Source: Bacteroidota bacterium (GTDB lineage Bacteria; Bacteroidota; Bacteroidia; B-17B0; Aurantibacillaceae). Taken from it: a DNA stretch of 64,000 bases. The notes beneath the pieces are model-generated. The model saw nothing but the letters and a program-made list of their open reading frames with translations. It was not told the origin of the DNA and made no database searches. Location: positions 62,001-126,000 of the forward strand of contig JACPOC010000026.1 in the NCBI GenBank assembly GCA_016185125.1, given 5' to 3'. A program made the position numbers and the translations under genes. Positions 27,796-36,665 of the stretch are shown in pieces (within the stretch, counting starts at the first letter, position 1; each line of letters starts with the position of its first letter).

Positions 27796-29274
27796 TTAAT
27801 CTATTTTGTTGGGTTCTACTGATCTTTCGGAACCTATTAATATACCATCAGGTCCTTTTTCAATATCCAGTATTTTAATTCCTGAGGAAGTAATGATAAA
27901 TTCCCTTACTTTATTGGAGTGCGCTAAACCACGCGCTTTAATAATAAATAAACCTCTGTTGCGTTCGCCCGCTCTTTCCACATCACGCACGGCAAGCCAG
28001 GTATCTACTAATGAAGAAATGGAGTCTTCAGCGAAATCGGAATTAGCATAAGGATTAAGTGAAGTAAATAAAGCGGTGATGTTATTGAGTTTTAAAAGAT
28101 CAATTAAACGAACAAGCATTGAATTAACTTCATTTGGATTGCCAATAGAAATTAAATTACTTATTGGATCAATGATAACTGTTTTAGGTTTAAAATCACG
28201 AATTAATTTACTTAAGGTTAGTAAGTGAAGCTCTAAGCCATTAAGGGTGGGGCGATAGGAATGAATTTGAAGTAGTCCTTTTTTAATATGTGGCTCCAGA
28301 TCTATTCCAATGGAGCGCATGTTGCGGATGAGTTGCTGGGGTGATTCTTCGAAAGCGAAATAAATAGCTTTTTCGCCATTTTTACATTGTTCGTGTGCAA
28401 AGTAAGAAGCAATGGTTGTTTTAGAAGTTCCTGCAGAGCCTGAAATAAGAATGTTACTTCCTCTGTAAAGTCCGCCGCTTAAAAACATATCATTTAAGCC
28501 GGGAACACCTGTTGAAATGATTTCAGAAGAAACCAAATTATCTAACTTTAAAGAGGTAATAGGTAAAACGGAAAGACCTTCTTCGTCAATTAAAAAAGGA
28601 TATTCGTTAGTGCCATGAGTGGAACCTCTGTATTTTACAATGCGTAATCTTCTGGTAGATACCTGATCAATAACACGGTTATCTAATATAATCACACAAT
28701 CAGAAACATATTCTTCAAGCCCTTGGCGGGTTAAAGAATCCATTCCTTTTTCGGCGGTAATAACAGCGGTTACTCCTTTTGATTTTATCCAGTTAAATAA
28801 ACGTCGTAATTCTGAACGGAGTACTGCTTCATTTGAAAAGCAGGAAAAAAGTGTTTCAATGGTATCTAAAACAATTCTTTTAGCTTGTATTTTATCAATG
28901 GCATGGCCTAATCTTATAAAAAGCCCGTCAAGATCGTATTCGCCGGTTTGCTCTAATTGCGAGCGTTCTACGCGCACATGTTCAATCACCAACTTGCGTT
29001 CTTCTTTTAGTTTTTCAATATCAAAGCCTAAAGAACTTACGTTGGTTCTTAAATCATCAGAGCTTTCTTCAAAGGACATAAAGACGCCATTTTCGTTGTA
29101 CTTGGTAATGCCATTCATTAAAAACTGCATTGCAAGAAGGGTTTTGCCACAACCGGCAGAGCCGCAAACCAAGGTAGGGCGTCCTTTTGGAATTCCTCCT
29201 TGGGTAAGATCATCTAAACCGGTTATTCCGGTTGGTGTTTTAAGAAGTATGTATTTATCGTCTTTTAACTGCAT
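27796..29274 (-). CDS. kaiC: KaiC: double-domain RecA-like ATPase/kinase
   Basis: 492 residues with both CI and CII. CI: Walker A GSAGCGKT (38-45) and catalytic EE (69-70). CII: Walker A variant GSAGTSKT (279-286) and EE (309-310). The loop EDSISSLVDT places Ser420 and Ser421 where cyanobacterial KaiC has its phosphorylated Ser431/Thr432; the Thr426 position is Ala. It is slightly shorter than the 519-residue cyanobacterial protein at the C-terminal KaiA-binding tail, and no kaiA is visible. First gene of kaiC-kaiB-kaiB-kinase. Outside cyanobacteria such operons have been tied to stress or timing functions. Confidence 0.93.
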   Translation of the reverse strand: MQLKDDKYILLKTPTGITGLDDLTQGGIPKGRPTLVCGSAGCGKTLLAMQFLMNGITKYNENGVFMSFEESSDDLRTNVSSLGFDIEKLKEERKLVIEHVRVERSQLEQTGEYDLDGLFIRLGHAIDKIQAKRIVLDTIETLFSCFSNEAVLRSELRRLFNWIKSKGVTAVITAEKGMDSLTRQGLEEYVSDCVIILDNRVIDQVSTRRLRIVKYRGSTHGTNEYPFLIDEEGLSVLPITSLKLDNLVSSEIISTGVPGLNDMFLSGGLYRGSNILISGSAGTSKTTIASYFAHEQCKNGEKAIYFAFEESPQQLIRNMRSIGIDLEPHIKKGLLQIHSYRPTLNGLELHLLTLSKLIRDFKPKTVIIDPISNLISIGNPNEVNSMLVRLIDLLKLNNITALFTSLNPYANSDFAEDSISSLVDTWLAVRDVERAGERNRGLFIIKARGLAHSNKVREFIITSSGIKILDIEKGPDGILIGSERSVEPNKID

Positions 29275-29358
29275 GATTATATAAAAGTATAAAGTAATTT
29301 AACTATAAGTAAAGCTAATGAAGGTTAGTTAGCATTAGTTACATAATTCACACATTAA

Positions 29359-29374
29359 GTGTAAAATTTAGCCA
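29359..29374 (-). promoter_or_regulatory. Possible -24/-12-like element before kaiC (TGGCTAAATTTTACAC)
   Basis: Minus strand, GG 99 bp before the kaiC start, farther than the other sites (36-63 bp). It resembles the elements at 9883 and 23046. The rest of the 29275-29492 gap shows nothing else clear. Confidence 0.3.
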
Positions 29375-29492
29375 ATTTAACATAAGACTAATTGCATACA
29401 ACCATAAGTGCATTTAGCGTAACTATAATAATAGAGTTAAAAACGCAAGGCTGTATAGAGATAGTGTGTTATTCAAAAAAATAAAAAAATAT

Positions 29493-29834
29493 TTAAATTT
29501 TGGGTAAAGGCAGCATATTAATTTGTATGGAATTAAATGTTGCAAAATCTATGAGATTAAGCATTACCCCGTTTTCAAATTGAAAGGTAACGATGTAGCC
29601 TTTTTCAATTTTATCGTGTACCAAAATTTCCCCTGTTTTTTTGTAAATAATGTTTTTTAATACTGAAGAATTTGTTTTAGAGCAAAAGAACTCTTGGTCT
29701 GTTAAACGGGTAAAAAGTGTAATAATTGTGTTTACGTCTTGTTCTTTATAAAGATGCCAGAATTGATTTCTATTCTGGCTTATTTCGAACATGGGATTGT
29801 GTTGGGGAATTGCATTCTCACTTGTATGATCCAT
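29493..29834 (-). CDS. Small protein of unknown function
   Basis: 113 residues from the ATG at 29834; the frame runs back to 29864, but a GATCTTTG -7-like box at about 29868-29875 would put that start at the transcription start. Soluble, mixed alpha/beta (FWHLYKEQDVNTIITLFTRL, EKGYIVTFQFENGVMLNLIDF). No family recognised. It stands alone between kaiC and the receiver cluster. Confidence 0.55.
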   Translation of the reverse strand: MDHTSENAIPQHNPMFEISQNRNQFWHLYKEQDVNTIITLFTRLTDQEFFCSKTNSSVLKNIIYKKTGEILVHDKIEKGYIVTFQFENGVMLNLIDFATFNSIQINMLPLPKI

Positions 29835-29960
29835 ATTTATTTTCTTTTTATAAATTACTTTCATCCTAACAAAGATCAGTTGGGCGAGGATGAAATCAGT
29901 TACAGAAAAAAACTTAAAATTTGCACAATTCTTAGTTTTAGCTTTTTTTATGGATTATCT

Positions 29961-30395
29961 TTACATACGCTCCATATACCAATTCATTTGCTTTTCTAAT
30001 TTTTTATATTGAAATATTGAATCAATTATTTTTTGAATACGTAAAAAAGATGTTTCGCTTTTCACTACGTAATCAAGGGCTTTATGACGCATACAATCAA
30101 TGGCCACATCAATTTTATCCTGTGCAGAAAGCATAATTACCGGTATTTCCGCATCAAAAGCTTTTATCTGATCAAGGGTTTCAATTCCATTTTTAGCGTT
30201 CTTTTCAACACCATTCAAAAAGTAATCTAAAATAATTACATCGGGTTTATTGCCTATGTTTTCCATACAAAGTTCTCCGGTTGCGTAAGTTTCAATAATA
30301 AATTCGCTATGATTCATAAATTCTATTTCCAATAATTTTAAAAACAGTGCATCATCATCTACTAAAAAAATTTTAATTTGTTGTTTATCCTTCAT
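29961..30395 (-). CDS. Single-domain response regulator
   Basis: 144 residues from ATG 30395, 5 bp after the upstream REC-Hpt stop; the longer frame to 30476 would lie inside that gene. Receiver with IFLVDDD, phospho-Asp in VIILDYFLNG, Ser in MLSAQD and Lys in YVVKSE (no Pro after Lys). A short helical tail (FQYKKLEKQMNWYMERM) follows. An insertion, GVEKNAKNG, after the phospho-Asp is unusual. It is the last gene of an AraC / REC-Hpt / REC cluster. Confidence 0.85.
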   Translation of the reverse strand: MKDKQQIKIFLVDDDALFLKLLEIEFMNHSEFIIETYATGELCMENIGNKPDVIILDYFLNGVEKNAKNGIETLDQIKAFDAEIPVIMLSAQDKIDVAIDCMRHKALDYVVKSETSFLRIQKIIDSIFQYKKLEKQMNWYMERM

Positions 30396-30400
30396 GGCGG

Positions 30401-31213
30401 TTATATTTCTTTTGGTGGTGAGGGGGTAAAAGCTCTCATCTTTAAAGCGGCTAATTCCTGTTCCAGTTCCTGACAAACCTGGTTGGTAACGCTTTCAAAT
30501 TGTAAAACTAATTCGGGTAATGTATCGGTGTGATTTTGCAGTGTATTTTGATGAATTTTTTGTGCAAGCAATTCAAAGTCCTTATTTATTCCCATAATGG
30601 TAAAGGAGGGAATCATTTTATGAACAGAGTTTTGCAATAAATTCCAGTTTTTATCTTTTACGCTTTGCTTCATCATCTGAATTAAGGGTTGGGTTTGTTC
30701 CAGATAAAGAGAGATCATTTCTGCCAATAATTTTTCATTGTGCCCTGTGCGATGTTTTAAAAAACTAAGATCAATGCAGCTCATTGATTTTGTTTCGCTA
30801 TTTCCGTTTACAGCATTAACAGGCGTCGTTGGATTTATCAAGGCCATAATTTTATTGTAAAGTTCCTGCTCATCTACAGGTTTTGAAAGGTAATCGTTAA
30901 AGCCATACACTTTGCATTTTTCGGCATCAAGGCTTACTATATCTGCAGTTAAAGCAATTATGGGAATGTTGGAAAGCATCACTTTACGAATATGTTCGGT
31001 GGCGACAAAGCCATCCATATCAGGCATATACAAATCCATTAAAACAAGGTCGTAAGTTGATGAAAATAATTTTTGAATGGCTAATTTACCGTTGCTTGTT
31101 ATATCGTGTTTAATATTCAAACCATCCAACACAACCTTCATCAATAACTGATTAAGCGGCATATCTTCCACCACCAGCAATTTTATATTTTTAATACGGT
31201 TTTCTGAAATCAT
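30401..31213 (-). CDS. Receiver-Hpt phosphotransfer protein
   Basis: 270 residues: receiver (~8-125; LLVVEDMPLNQ, phospho-Asp in LVLMDLYMPDMDG, SKPVDEQ), a linker and an Hpt domain (~150-255). The Hpt His is in SVHKMIPSFTIMG, lacking the Lys three residues on of the usual HxLK motif. The whole protein resembles the REC-Hpt end of the hybrid kinase at 44624, so the two are probably paralogues, this one without the kinase. Inference: it carries phosphate from a hybrid kinase to the neighbouring receivers. Lies 11 bp downstream of the AraC gene. Confidence 0.88.
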   Translation of the reverse strand: MISENRIKNIKLLVVEDMPLNQLLMKVVLDGLNIKHDITSNGKLAIQKLFSSTYDLVLMDLYMPDMDGFVATEHIRKVMLSNIPIIALTADIVSLDAEKCKVYGFNDYLSKPVDEQELYNKIMALINPTTPVNAVNGNSETKSMSCIDLSFLKHRTGHNEKLLAEMISLYLEQTQPLIQMMKQSVKDKNWNLLQNSVHKMIPSFTIMGINKDFELLAQKIHQNTLQNHTDTLPELVLQFESVTNQVCQELEQELAALKMRAFTPSPPKEI

Positions 31214-31224
31214 TGTTCAAATAT

Positions 31225-31800
31225 TTAATCTTTACACTCGCCAACTTCTTCCAAAGGAGTTCTTTTTTTATCCTTTAACTTTTTAAAATGCGATGGCGAC
31301 AAACCTGTTATTTTTCGAAATTGATTGGAGAGGTGCGCCACACTGCTGTAGTTTAATTTCCAGGCAATTTCTGTCATGTTTAATTCGCCATAAATAATCA
31401 ATTCTTTTATGCGTTCAATTTTATGGCAAATAATAAATTGCTGAAGCGTAGTGCCTTTTACCTCCGAAAATAAATTAGCAAGGTAGGTGTAATCATACCC
31501 CATTTTATCGCTGATATATTCTGAATGATTTACCTTTGGAACTTCATCGGAATGATGGATCATTTCAACTACCACGGCAATTATTTTTTGGATAAGAATT
31601 GATTTTTTATCATCCATCAACTCAAGGCCGGAAGCCATTAAACCCATTTTTAAAGTATCCCGAATATCTTGACTTAATTCTTCCATTATTTCCACTTCTC
31701 CAAGGTCTACCACAATATAATGAAGACCCATTTTTTTTAATTCCTCTTTAACCGCGATTTTACATCGTGCGCTCACCATGTATTTAATGTATAACTTCAA
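31225..31800 (-). CDS. AraC-family transcriptional regulator with HMA-like N-terminus
   Basis: 191 residues from a TTG start, which gives the MKLYIKYMV N-terminus typical of this family. The first ~70 residues have the beta-alpha-beta pattern of heavy-metal-associated domains, but the metal motif MxCxxC is reduced to MVSARC, one cysteine lost. The C-terminal ~100 residues hold the two AraC HTHs (LANLFSEVKGTTLQQFII, EIAWKLNYSSVAHLSNQFRKITGLSPSHFK). Short Bacteroidota AraC proteins of this layout are common; ligand and targets are unknown. It heads the cluster with REC-Hpt and REC. Confidence 0.85.
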   Translation of the reverse strand: MKLYIKYMVSARCKIAVKEELKKMGLHYIVVDLGEVEIMEELSQDIRDTLKMGLMASGLELMDDKKSILIQKIIAVVVEMIHHSDEVPKVNHSEYISDKMGYDYTYLANLFSEVKGTTLQQFIICHKIERIKELIIYGELNMTEIAWKLNYSSVAHLSNQFRKITGLSPSHFKKLKDKKRTPLEEVGECKD

Positions 31801-31917
31801 TTTAATTTGGGGGTTTAATATGCTAAGTTAGTTTATTAAAAGTTTTAAATTTTACAGTAATATAGCAAAAAGTTATATAATTCCCACTTTTTTAAATTTT
31901 AAACCCTCAGGAAATCA

Positions 31918-31946
31918 TAAAAAAAGCCGTATGTGCTTCATACGGC
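31918..31946 (-). terminator. Rho-independent terminator of the STAS/GT2 operon
   Basis: Perfect 8-bp stem GCCGTATG / CATACGGC with a 5-base loop; on the minus strand it runs into seven T. It lies 31 bp after the stop of the small membrane-protein gene. Confidence 0.85.
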
Positions 31947-31976
31947 CTTTTGAGTAAATTAAAATGTAAGTGGCAT

Positions 31977-32261
31977 TTACCGCTTCTTTACTTTATCTTC
32001 TTCATGAGTTAAAAAATCATCTAATTGCTCTTCTAACTTACTATCGTCAATTTTACCGGCTTTGTATTCTGCGCATAATTCTTTTAAATATTTTTTATCG
32101 GCTTTAGTAACCATTTTTGGCATTACGCCTTTGTAAAAAATTGATTTGTATTCGCCGAAATCAGAAGGCTGGATTTTTTCAATTCTTAAAACAAGCCAAG
32201 TGGCAAATAATAAATTGAAAATAAAAAAAAGTGGTTTAAGAATAAATTTATAGTTTTTCAT
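31977..32261 (-). CDS. Small membrane-anchored protein next to a synthase-type GT2
   Basis: 94 residues: one N-terminal transmembrane helix (~9-26) and a charged, helical cytoplasmic or periplasmic part (KADKKYLKELCAEYKAGKIDDSKLEEQLDDFL). No family recognised. It follows the glycosyltransferase gene by 27 bp and ends the operon at a strong terminator, so it may be an accessory subunit of the synthase (inference). Confidence 0.65.
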   Translation of the reverse strand: MKNYKFILKPLFFIFNLLFATWLVLRIEKIQPSDFGEYKSIFYKGVMPKMVTKADKKYLKELCAEYKAGKIDDSKLEEQLDDFLTHEEDKVKKR

Positions 32262-32288
32262 CGTGTCTATTTTTTAAATATTTATAAA

Positions 32289-34220
32289 TTATTTTGCAAT
32301 TGATTCTGCTATGGGTGAGCCCGGTGTGCCCGGTTCACTAAAAACGGAAGTTACTTGCTGCGTGTTTGCTGCGGCAACTTCCTCTTCACCTTCTTCTTCC
32401 TGTGGTTTCCAGTAAGCGGCTCGTATCATAATACTTAAGGAAATAATATTAAATATGCACCAGAAAGAATTAGCGGCAAAACCCGATGGTGTGGGATGTT
32501 TATTGAGATAAACCAAAATAGCGTTATAAATAATTCCTAAAATAGTTAAGCCGATAATGATCATGTGGGGTAAAATATGAGGCGTGTTTTTTGCGAAACT
32601 TTTACCCTTTGGAGTTACATTAAATTTTACTTTTTTTCCGCGTATAACAGATATCATGGATAAGATCATAAACCAAAAACTGGAAATATAATATTGGTCG
32701 CCGCGTTTTGTTTCTATTCCCCAGCATCCTAAAAGCATGGTTAAAGTATTGATGATTTGAAAGGGCAGAAAATACTTGAAGAATTCAAAACTATAAGCTT
32801 TTACAGGAAGTTCGAGCGAAAAGAAAAATACAACAGGACTTAACAAAAAAATCAAAATCCATAAAGGTGCGAAGTAAGACCAAATGGTGCTGAAGTAACA
32901 AATGCGTTGGCCAAGGCTTAATCCTTTAATAAGAATTGGATTATCTTTAAAGGCAATGTCGAGCGAACCTTCGGCATAACGCTGATGTTGCTTTACCCAA
33001 CTATCCAGATCTTGTGTAGAGAGCATCCTGCATTCAACGCCCGCATGCTGTACACTTTGCCACCTGTTTTCTTTATCCGCATGAAGCATGATAGAAGTAT
33101 AAATATCTTCAGAAGCATGAAATTTAAAGGGAATAATATCTTCCTTTTTCATTAAGGCACTGGTTTCTTTGGCTATTTCCTGTTGATTTTTTTTGTTACT
33201 GAGCATCTGCGTTTTCAGATCTTTCAGTTTATGCGCGAAATCTTTTACAGCCAAACTCATAATAGCTTCTCTGCGGTGAATGGATCCCGCCCCGCAACAA
33301 AACGCTGCATTATAAAAATTCCGTTTCCTTAAAATAACATCGTAAAACAAACGCGGATCGTTACCAAAAAGATCTTCGTTTATTTTAATTTTCCCGAATA
33401 AAAATTTATTAATCGCGGCAAACCCTGTGGCAAACAAGTTTTTTGAATCTTTAATTTTTAATTTTTTATTTAAAACATCGCTTAGCGCTTCAGGTTCAGT
33501 GGTATCGTAAAACCATTGCGGTGTTTGAACCCATGCCATTTTAGGGTTTTTAAAATAACCGGTGGTGTTTACTAAAAAATCAGGAAAAGGTCTTGTATCC
33601 GCATCTAAAATGGCAAAAATATCACCATTGGTATGTTCCAAAGCATTTTTAAGATTACCGGCTTTATACCCTTCGTTATGTTCTCTAATCAAGTAGCCAA
33701 CGCCTTCTTCTTCGGCAACAATTTTCATGTTCTCTTTTTTAGGATCGCGGCCGTCTCTTCGTCCATCATCCAAAACATAAATTTTAATATCTACATCTTT
33801 ATAAGGATAATTTAAATTTTTAGCGTCGATAATGCTGTACCGCACTAATTCAACATCTTCATTATAGGAGGCAATGAATACATCAAGCCTCACGGGCCTA
33901 TCGGGGCGCCCCTGTAAATCTTCAATTTCTGAAAGGTAATGAACAGGTCCCTTTTTTTCAGGATCTTTATTTGACCAAAAGTTGATAATGATCATTACCG
34001 TGCTTAAAAAACTCAAGGTTTCCGCCAGCACCAAAAATATTGAAAAAATAACAGCATCCGGGTTTAATGAATGACGCCACCTCCAATTTAAATAAGAAAT
34101 ACCTAAGGCAACCGTTAATATTCCGCAAAACTGAAATAATAAAGTGCGGTATTTATTGTCAGGAATGGCCGGGTAAGGTTTCCGGTCTTCGTATTTGTTA
34201 AAGTAAAAATCTTTTTTCAA
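32289..34220 (-). CDS. Synthase-type family 2 glycosyltransferase (cellulose synthase superfamily)
   Basis: 643 residues. Two N-terminal membrane helices (~25-45, 55-82), a GT-A catalytic domain with DDG (151-153), DAD (206-208), the ASED catalytic-base motif and QHQRY (QxxRW type), then five or six C-terminal helices. This is the layout of BcsA-like processive polymerases that make and extrude a polysaccharide. No PilZ domain is seen, so c-di-GMP control is not obvious; the STAS protein next door may replace it (inference). A long insertion (~300-355) separates DAD and ED. Starts at a TTG overlapping the STAS stop (TTGA). No BcsB or cellulase gene is nearby. Confidence 0.88.
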   Translation of the reverse strand: MKKDFYFNKYEDRKPYPAIPDNKYRTLLFQFCGILTVALGISYLNWRWRHSLNPDAVIFSIFLVLAETLSFLSTVMIIINFWSNKDPEKKGPVHYLSEIEDLQGRPDRPVRLDVFIASYNEDVELVRYSIIDAKNLNYPYKDVDIKIYVLDDGRRDGRDPKKENMKIVAEEEGVGYLIREHNEGYKAGNLKNALEHTNGDIFAILDADTRPFPDFLVNTTGYFKNPKMAWVQTPQWFYDTTEPEALSDVLNKKLKIKDSKNLFATGFAAINKFLFGKIKINEDLFGNDPRLFYDVILRKRNFYNAAFCCGAGSIHRREAIMSLAVKDFAHKLKDLKTQMLSNKKNQQEIAKETSALMKKEDIIPFKFHASEDIYTSIMLHADKENRWQSVQHAGVECRMLSTQDLDSWVKQHQRYAEGSLDIAFKDNPILIKGLSLGQRICYFSTIWSYFAPLWILIFLLSPVVFFFSLELPVKAYSFEFFKYFLPFQIINTLTMLLGCWGIETKRGDQYYISSFWFMILSMISVIRGKKVKFNVTPKGKSFAKNTPHILPHMIIIGLTILGIIYNAILVYLNKHPTPSGFAANSFWCIFNIISLSIMIRAAYWKPQEEEGEEEVAAANTQQVTSVFSEPGTPGSPIAESIAK

Positions 34221-34624
34221 TTTGTATTTTCTCCACAGTTAATAATATCTTCAAGACCCATTTCTTTGATCTTGTTTTTAATCTTATCATCCACATTAAC
34301 AAATTGTACTGCCACATCCATTTCAAGTAACGATTTTAAAAGGTCAATCAATATGGCCATACCTGTATTGTTTATATAATGTATGTTATTTAAATCATAA
34401 TACATCACCCCTTGGCAATAAACACCGGGTAATTGATCGGTGGTGTGCTTTATTTTATCTTCTTTGGTATCCGGACCATCCTTTATAATTAAACCGTCAG
34501 AAGTAAGGCGAATACTCATTACGTTTCCGCTTATTTTTTTTTCCGATTCAATTTGTGATTTTGCTAAATCGGAAAGATTTTCCCCAGATTGGACATCTTC
34601 CTGATTATTGTTTAAATTTTCCAT
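34217..34624 (-). CDS. STAS-domain protein (anti-sigma antagonist type)
   Basis: 135 residues from ATG 34624; a longer frame from a TTG at 34675 is less likely. STAS fold in the C-terminal half: MYYDLNNIHYINNTGMAILIDLLKSL, VQFVNVDDKIKNKIKEMGLEDI. Where SpoIIAA-type proteins have DSSG with a phosphorylated Ser, this one has NNTG, so a Thr could take the phosphate. Translation of the glycosyltransferase is coupled to it. No anti-sigma kinase gene is near; here STAS may regulate the synthase directly. Confidence 0.8.
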   Translation of the reverse strand: MENLNNNQEDVQSGENLSDLAKSQIESEKKISGNVMSIRLTSDGLIIKDGPDTKEDKIKHTTDQLPGVYCQGVMYYDLNNIHYINNTGMAILIDLLKSLLEMDVAVQFVNVDDKIKNKIKEMGLEDIINCGENTN

Positions 34625-34822
34625 AGTACTTATTAGTACTCCAAAGTTATTGGTAGTTAAGATACTTTTTCCCAAATTTCGGTAATAAGGGGTAATTAAT
34701 AGCCAAAATGGCTAATTTGCCCTTGAATAAAAATACTTTATAAGAAAAGTTAATCAATTATTTGCGGCAACCGCCTATTATAAAATACCCATTAGCGAAT
34801 AATTGGGGTTTTAAATATACGC

Positions 34823-34838
34823 TGGCTTCAATTTTGTA
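34823..34838 (+). promoter_or_regulatory. -24/-12-like element (TGGCTTCAATTTTGTA)
   Basis: GG 53 bp before the ATG at 34877. It shares the TTTGTA -12 half with the elements at 9902 and 53514. Confidence 0.55.
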
Positions 34839-34876
34839 GTAACTATAATAATATTAATTAAAATAAAATAAAATTT

Positions 34877-36541
34877 ATGAAAAAGATTTACTTGTTTGCA
34901 ATACTCAATTTATTTGTCGCTTTATCTCAAGCGCAAAATGTTCAATGGGCTAAGGCCGAAGGTTTATGGGCTTATGATTACGGTTATGGAATTCAAAACG
35001 ATAACGCCGGAAATGTATATGTTGCCGGAAAGTACGAATTAAATGGCGCTAATTTTAGTGGCACTACTGTAACATGCGCCGGTAACCACGATTGCTTTCT
35101 TGCAAAATATTCCCCATCAGGTGGATTAATTTGGATACGCACAGCAGGCGGCGGAATGGGCGATTACTGGTGGGGCACGTACACCGATGGAACCAGCGCA
35201 GTATATGCCGCAGGAGAAATTGAATATAGCAACATCCCTGTTACTTTTCCGGGTTCAGCTGTTACTTTTACTCCCAAAGGGGATAACGATATTGTTTTTG
35301 CTAAATATGATCTTAACGGAAACTTATTATGGGCAAAACAGGAAGGTTCGTTTTATAATGAAAAAGCTTTAGGAATAACCGCTGACGCCTCCGGTAATGT
35401 TTTTATATGCGGATATTATGCTGATACTATAATATTTAATGGTGTACAATATCCTTCTCTGGGAAGTAAAGATCTATTTGTTGCAAAATATAATTCAAGC
35501 GGTGCTTTTCAGTGGGTTAAAAAAGCGGGCGGCCCCGGCCGTGACGAAGCCAAGGCAATTAAGTGCGATGCTGCCGGCAATGTGTATATATGCGGTATGT
35601 ATTCAAATAATGCCATATTTGGCGCTCAAACTTTAACCTGTACCCCAGGTTTTTATGAAGCGTACTTAGCTAAATACGATACAAACGGAAACTTAGTATG
35701 GGTTAAAAAAGGTGGAGGCGATTATGATGATGTGGCTTGGAGTCTTACTATTGATCCACAAAATAAAATATATGTTACAGGTGAGTACATCGGTTACGGT
35801 GTTTTTGGAGGTTTTAATGTTACTACCGCCGGAGGTACCGATGTATTTGTAGCTTCTTATGATGCTAACGGTACGGAGCTTTGGCTTAAAAGTGCAGGGG
35901 GTTCTTTAATTGACAGAGCGCGCGGCATTACTACTAACGGTACCGACTTATTTATTACAGGCCAATTTGGCGCTACTGCCGCATTTGGAACAAATTCAGT
36001 TACCGCCGCAGATAGCTCTGATGTTTTTATTTCAGCCTTGAATAATTCCGGTTCTTTTTTGTGGACTTCAGCGGCCGGTGGAATGCCCGATTCAGTTGAA
36101 ACTTTAGGTTATGAATCAGGTATTGCTATTTGCGCTGAGGCCAACGGCAATGTATATGCCACAGGAAGTATTTTAACAGGAGCTGTTTTTGGAAACATTA
36201 CTTTACAGGGCTATAAAAGAACAGATGTATTTGTAACAAAATTAAACGGTCAGCCGGCGGCTCCTCCAAACGGTTTAAATGAAAATACCAATGCGGAAAA
36301 TTTTTCTGTCTATCCAAATCCAAGCAATGGTAATTTAAACTTTGATCTTTCACGTTATGGAAATAAGCAGGTTGAAATTGCAGTATATAACACAATGGGT
36401 AAATTAATTGATAAAAAAATATTTAAAGCAGGAACAGCGGTTAGCTTAGATCTTACCACACAAGCTAACGGAATGTATTTTGCAGAAGTAAAAGCGGATG
36501 GACAGTTATTAGCTAATAAAAAAATTATGATTAATAAGTAA
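34877..36541 (+). CDS. Secreted SBBP-repeat protein with type IX sorting domain
   Basis: 554 residues. Signal peptide (1-20, ending LSQAQN), then about eight SBBP beta-propeller repeats (~22-460; repeated DAxGNVYxxGxY, FLAKYDxxGNLxWxKxxGG), then a type IX C-terminal sorting domain (~478-554; FSVYPNPSNGNLNFDL, NTMGKLIDKKIF, LTTQANGMYFAEVK). It is exported by Sec, then carried across the outer membrane by the type IX system and either anchored or released. Repeats may serve adhesion or polysaccharide binding; no enzyme domain seen. Strongly implies a T9SS in this organism. Confidence 0.92.
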   Translation: MKKIYLFAILNLFVALSQAQNVQWAKAEGLWAYDYGYGIQNDNAGNVYVAGKYELNGANFSGTTVTCAGNHDCFLAKYSPSGGLIWIRTAGGGMGDYWWGTYTDGTSAVYAAGEIEYSNIPVTFPGSAVTFTPKGDNDIVFAKYDLNGNLLWAKQEGSFYNEKALGITADASGNVFICGYYADTIIFNGVQYPSLGSKDLFVAKYNSSGAFQWVKKAGGPGRDEAKAIKCDAAGNVYICGMYSNNAIFGAQTLTCTPGFYEAYLAKYDTNGNLVWVKKGGGDYDDVAWSLTIDPQNKIYVTGEYIGYGVFGGFNVTTAGGTDVFVASYDANGTELWLKSAGGSLIDRARGITTNGTDLFITGQFGATAAFGTNSVTAADSSDVFISALNNSGSFLWTSAAGGMPDSVETLGYESGIAICAEANGNVYATGSILTGAVFGNITLQGYKRTDVFVTKLNGQPAAPPNGLNENTNAENFSVYPNPSNGNLNFDLSRYGNKQVEIAVYNTMGKLIDKKIFKAGTAVSLDLTTQANGMYFAEVKADGQLLANKKIMINK

Positions 36542-36588
36542 AAATCCTTGCCTTTAAAGGCATTGTTTTAAATCGATTAAACGTTATA

Positions 36589-36638
36589 AAGCAATAAGAA
36601 AAGTAGCCCCCTCGGTGAAATTCTTATTGCTTTTTTTT
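36589..36638 (+). terminator. Rho-independent terminator
   Basis: Perfect 12-bp stem AAGCAATAAGAA / TTCTTATTGCTT with a 20-base loop and a run of T. It lies between the secreted protein and the second DUF2383 gene; the possible GTG at 36615 of the latter falls inside it. Confidence 0.8.
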
Positions 36639-36665
36639 ATTTTAATTTTAAAAAAAATCACCATC

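Noticed and set aside
34690-34705. TGGCTATTAATTACCC (minus strand) as promoter of the STAS gene
   Set aside because: The GG is 80 bp from the chosen start and the -12 half is poor.
36615-36665. GTG at 36615 as start of the second DUF2383 protein
   Set aside because: It lies inside the loop of a strong terminator hairpin; the ATG at 36666 matches the family N-terminus.
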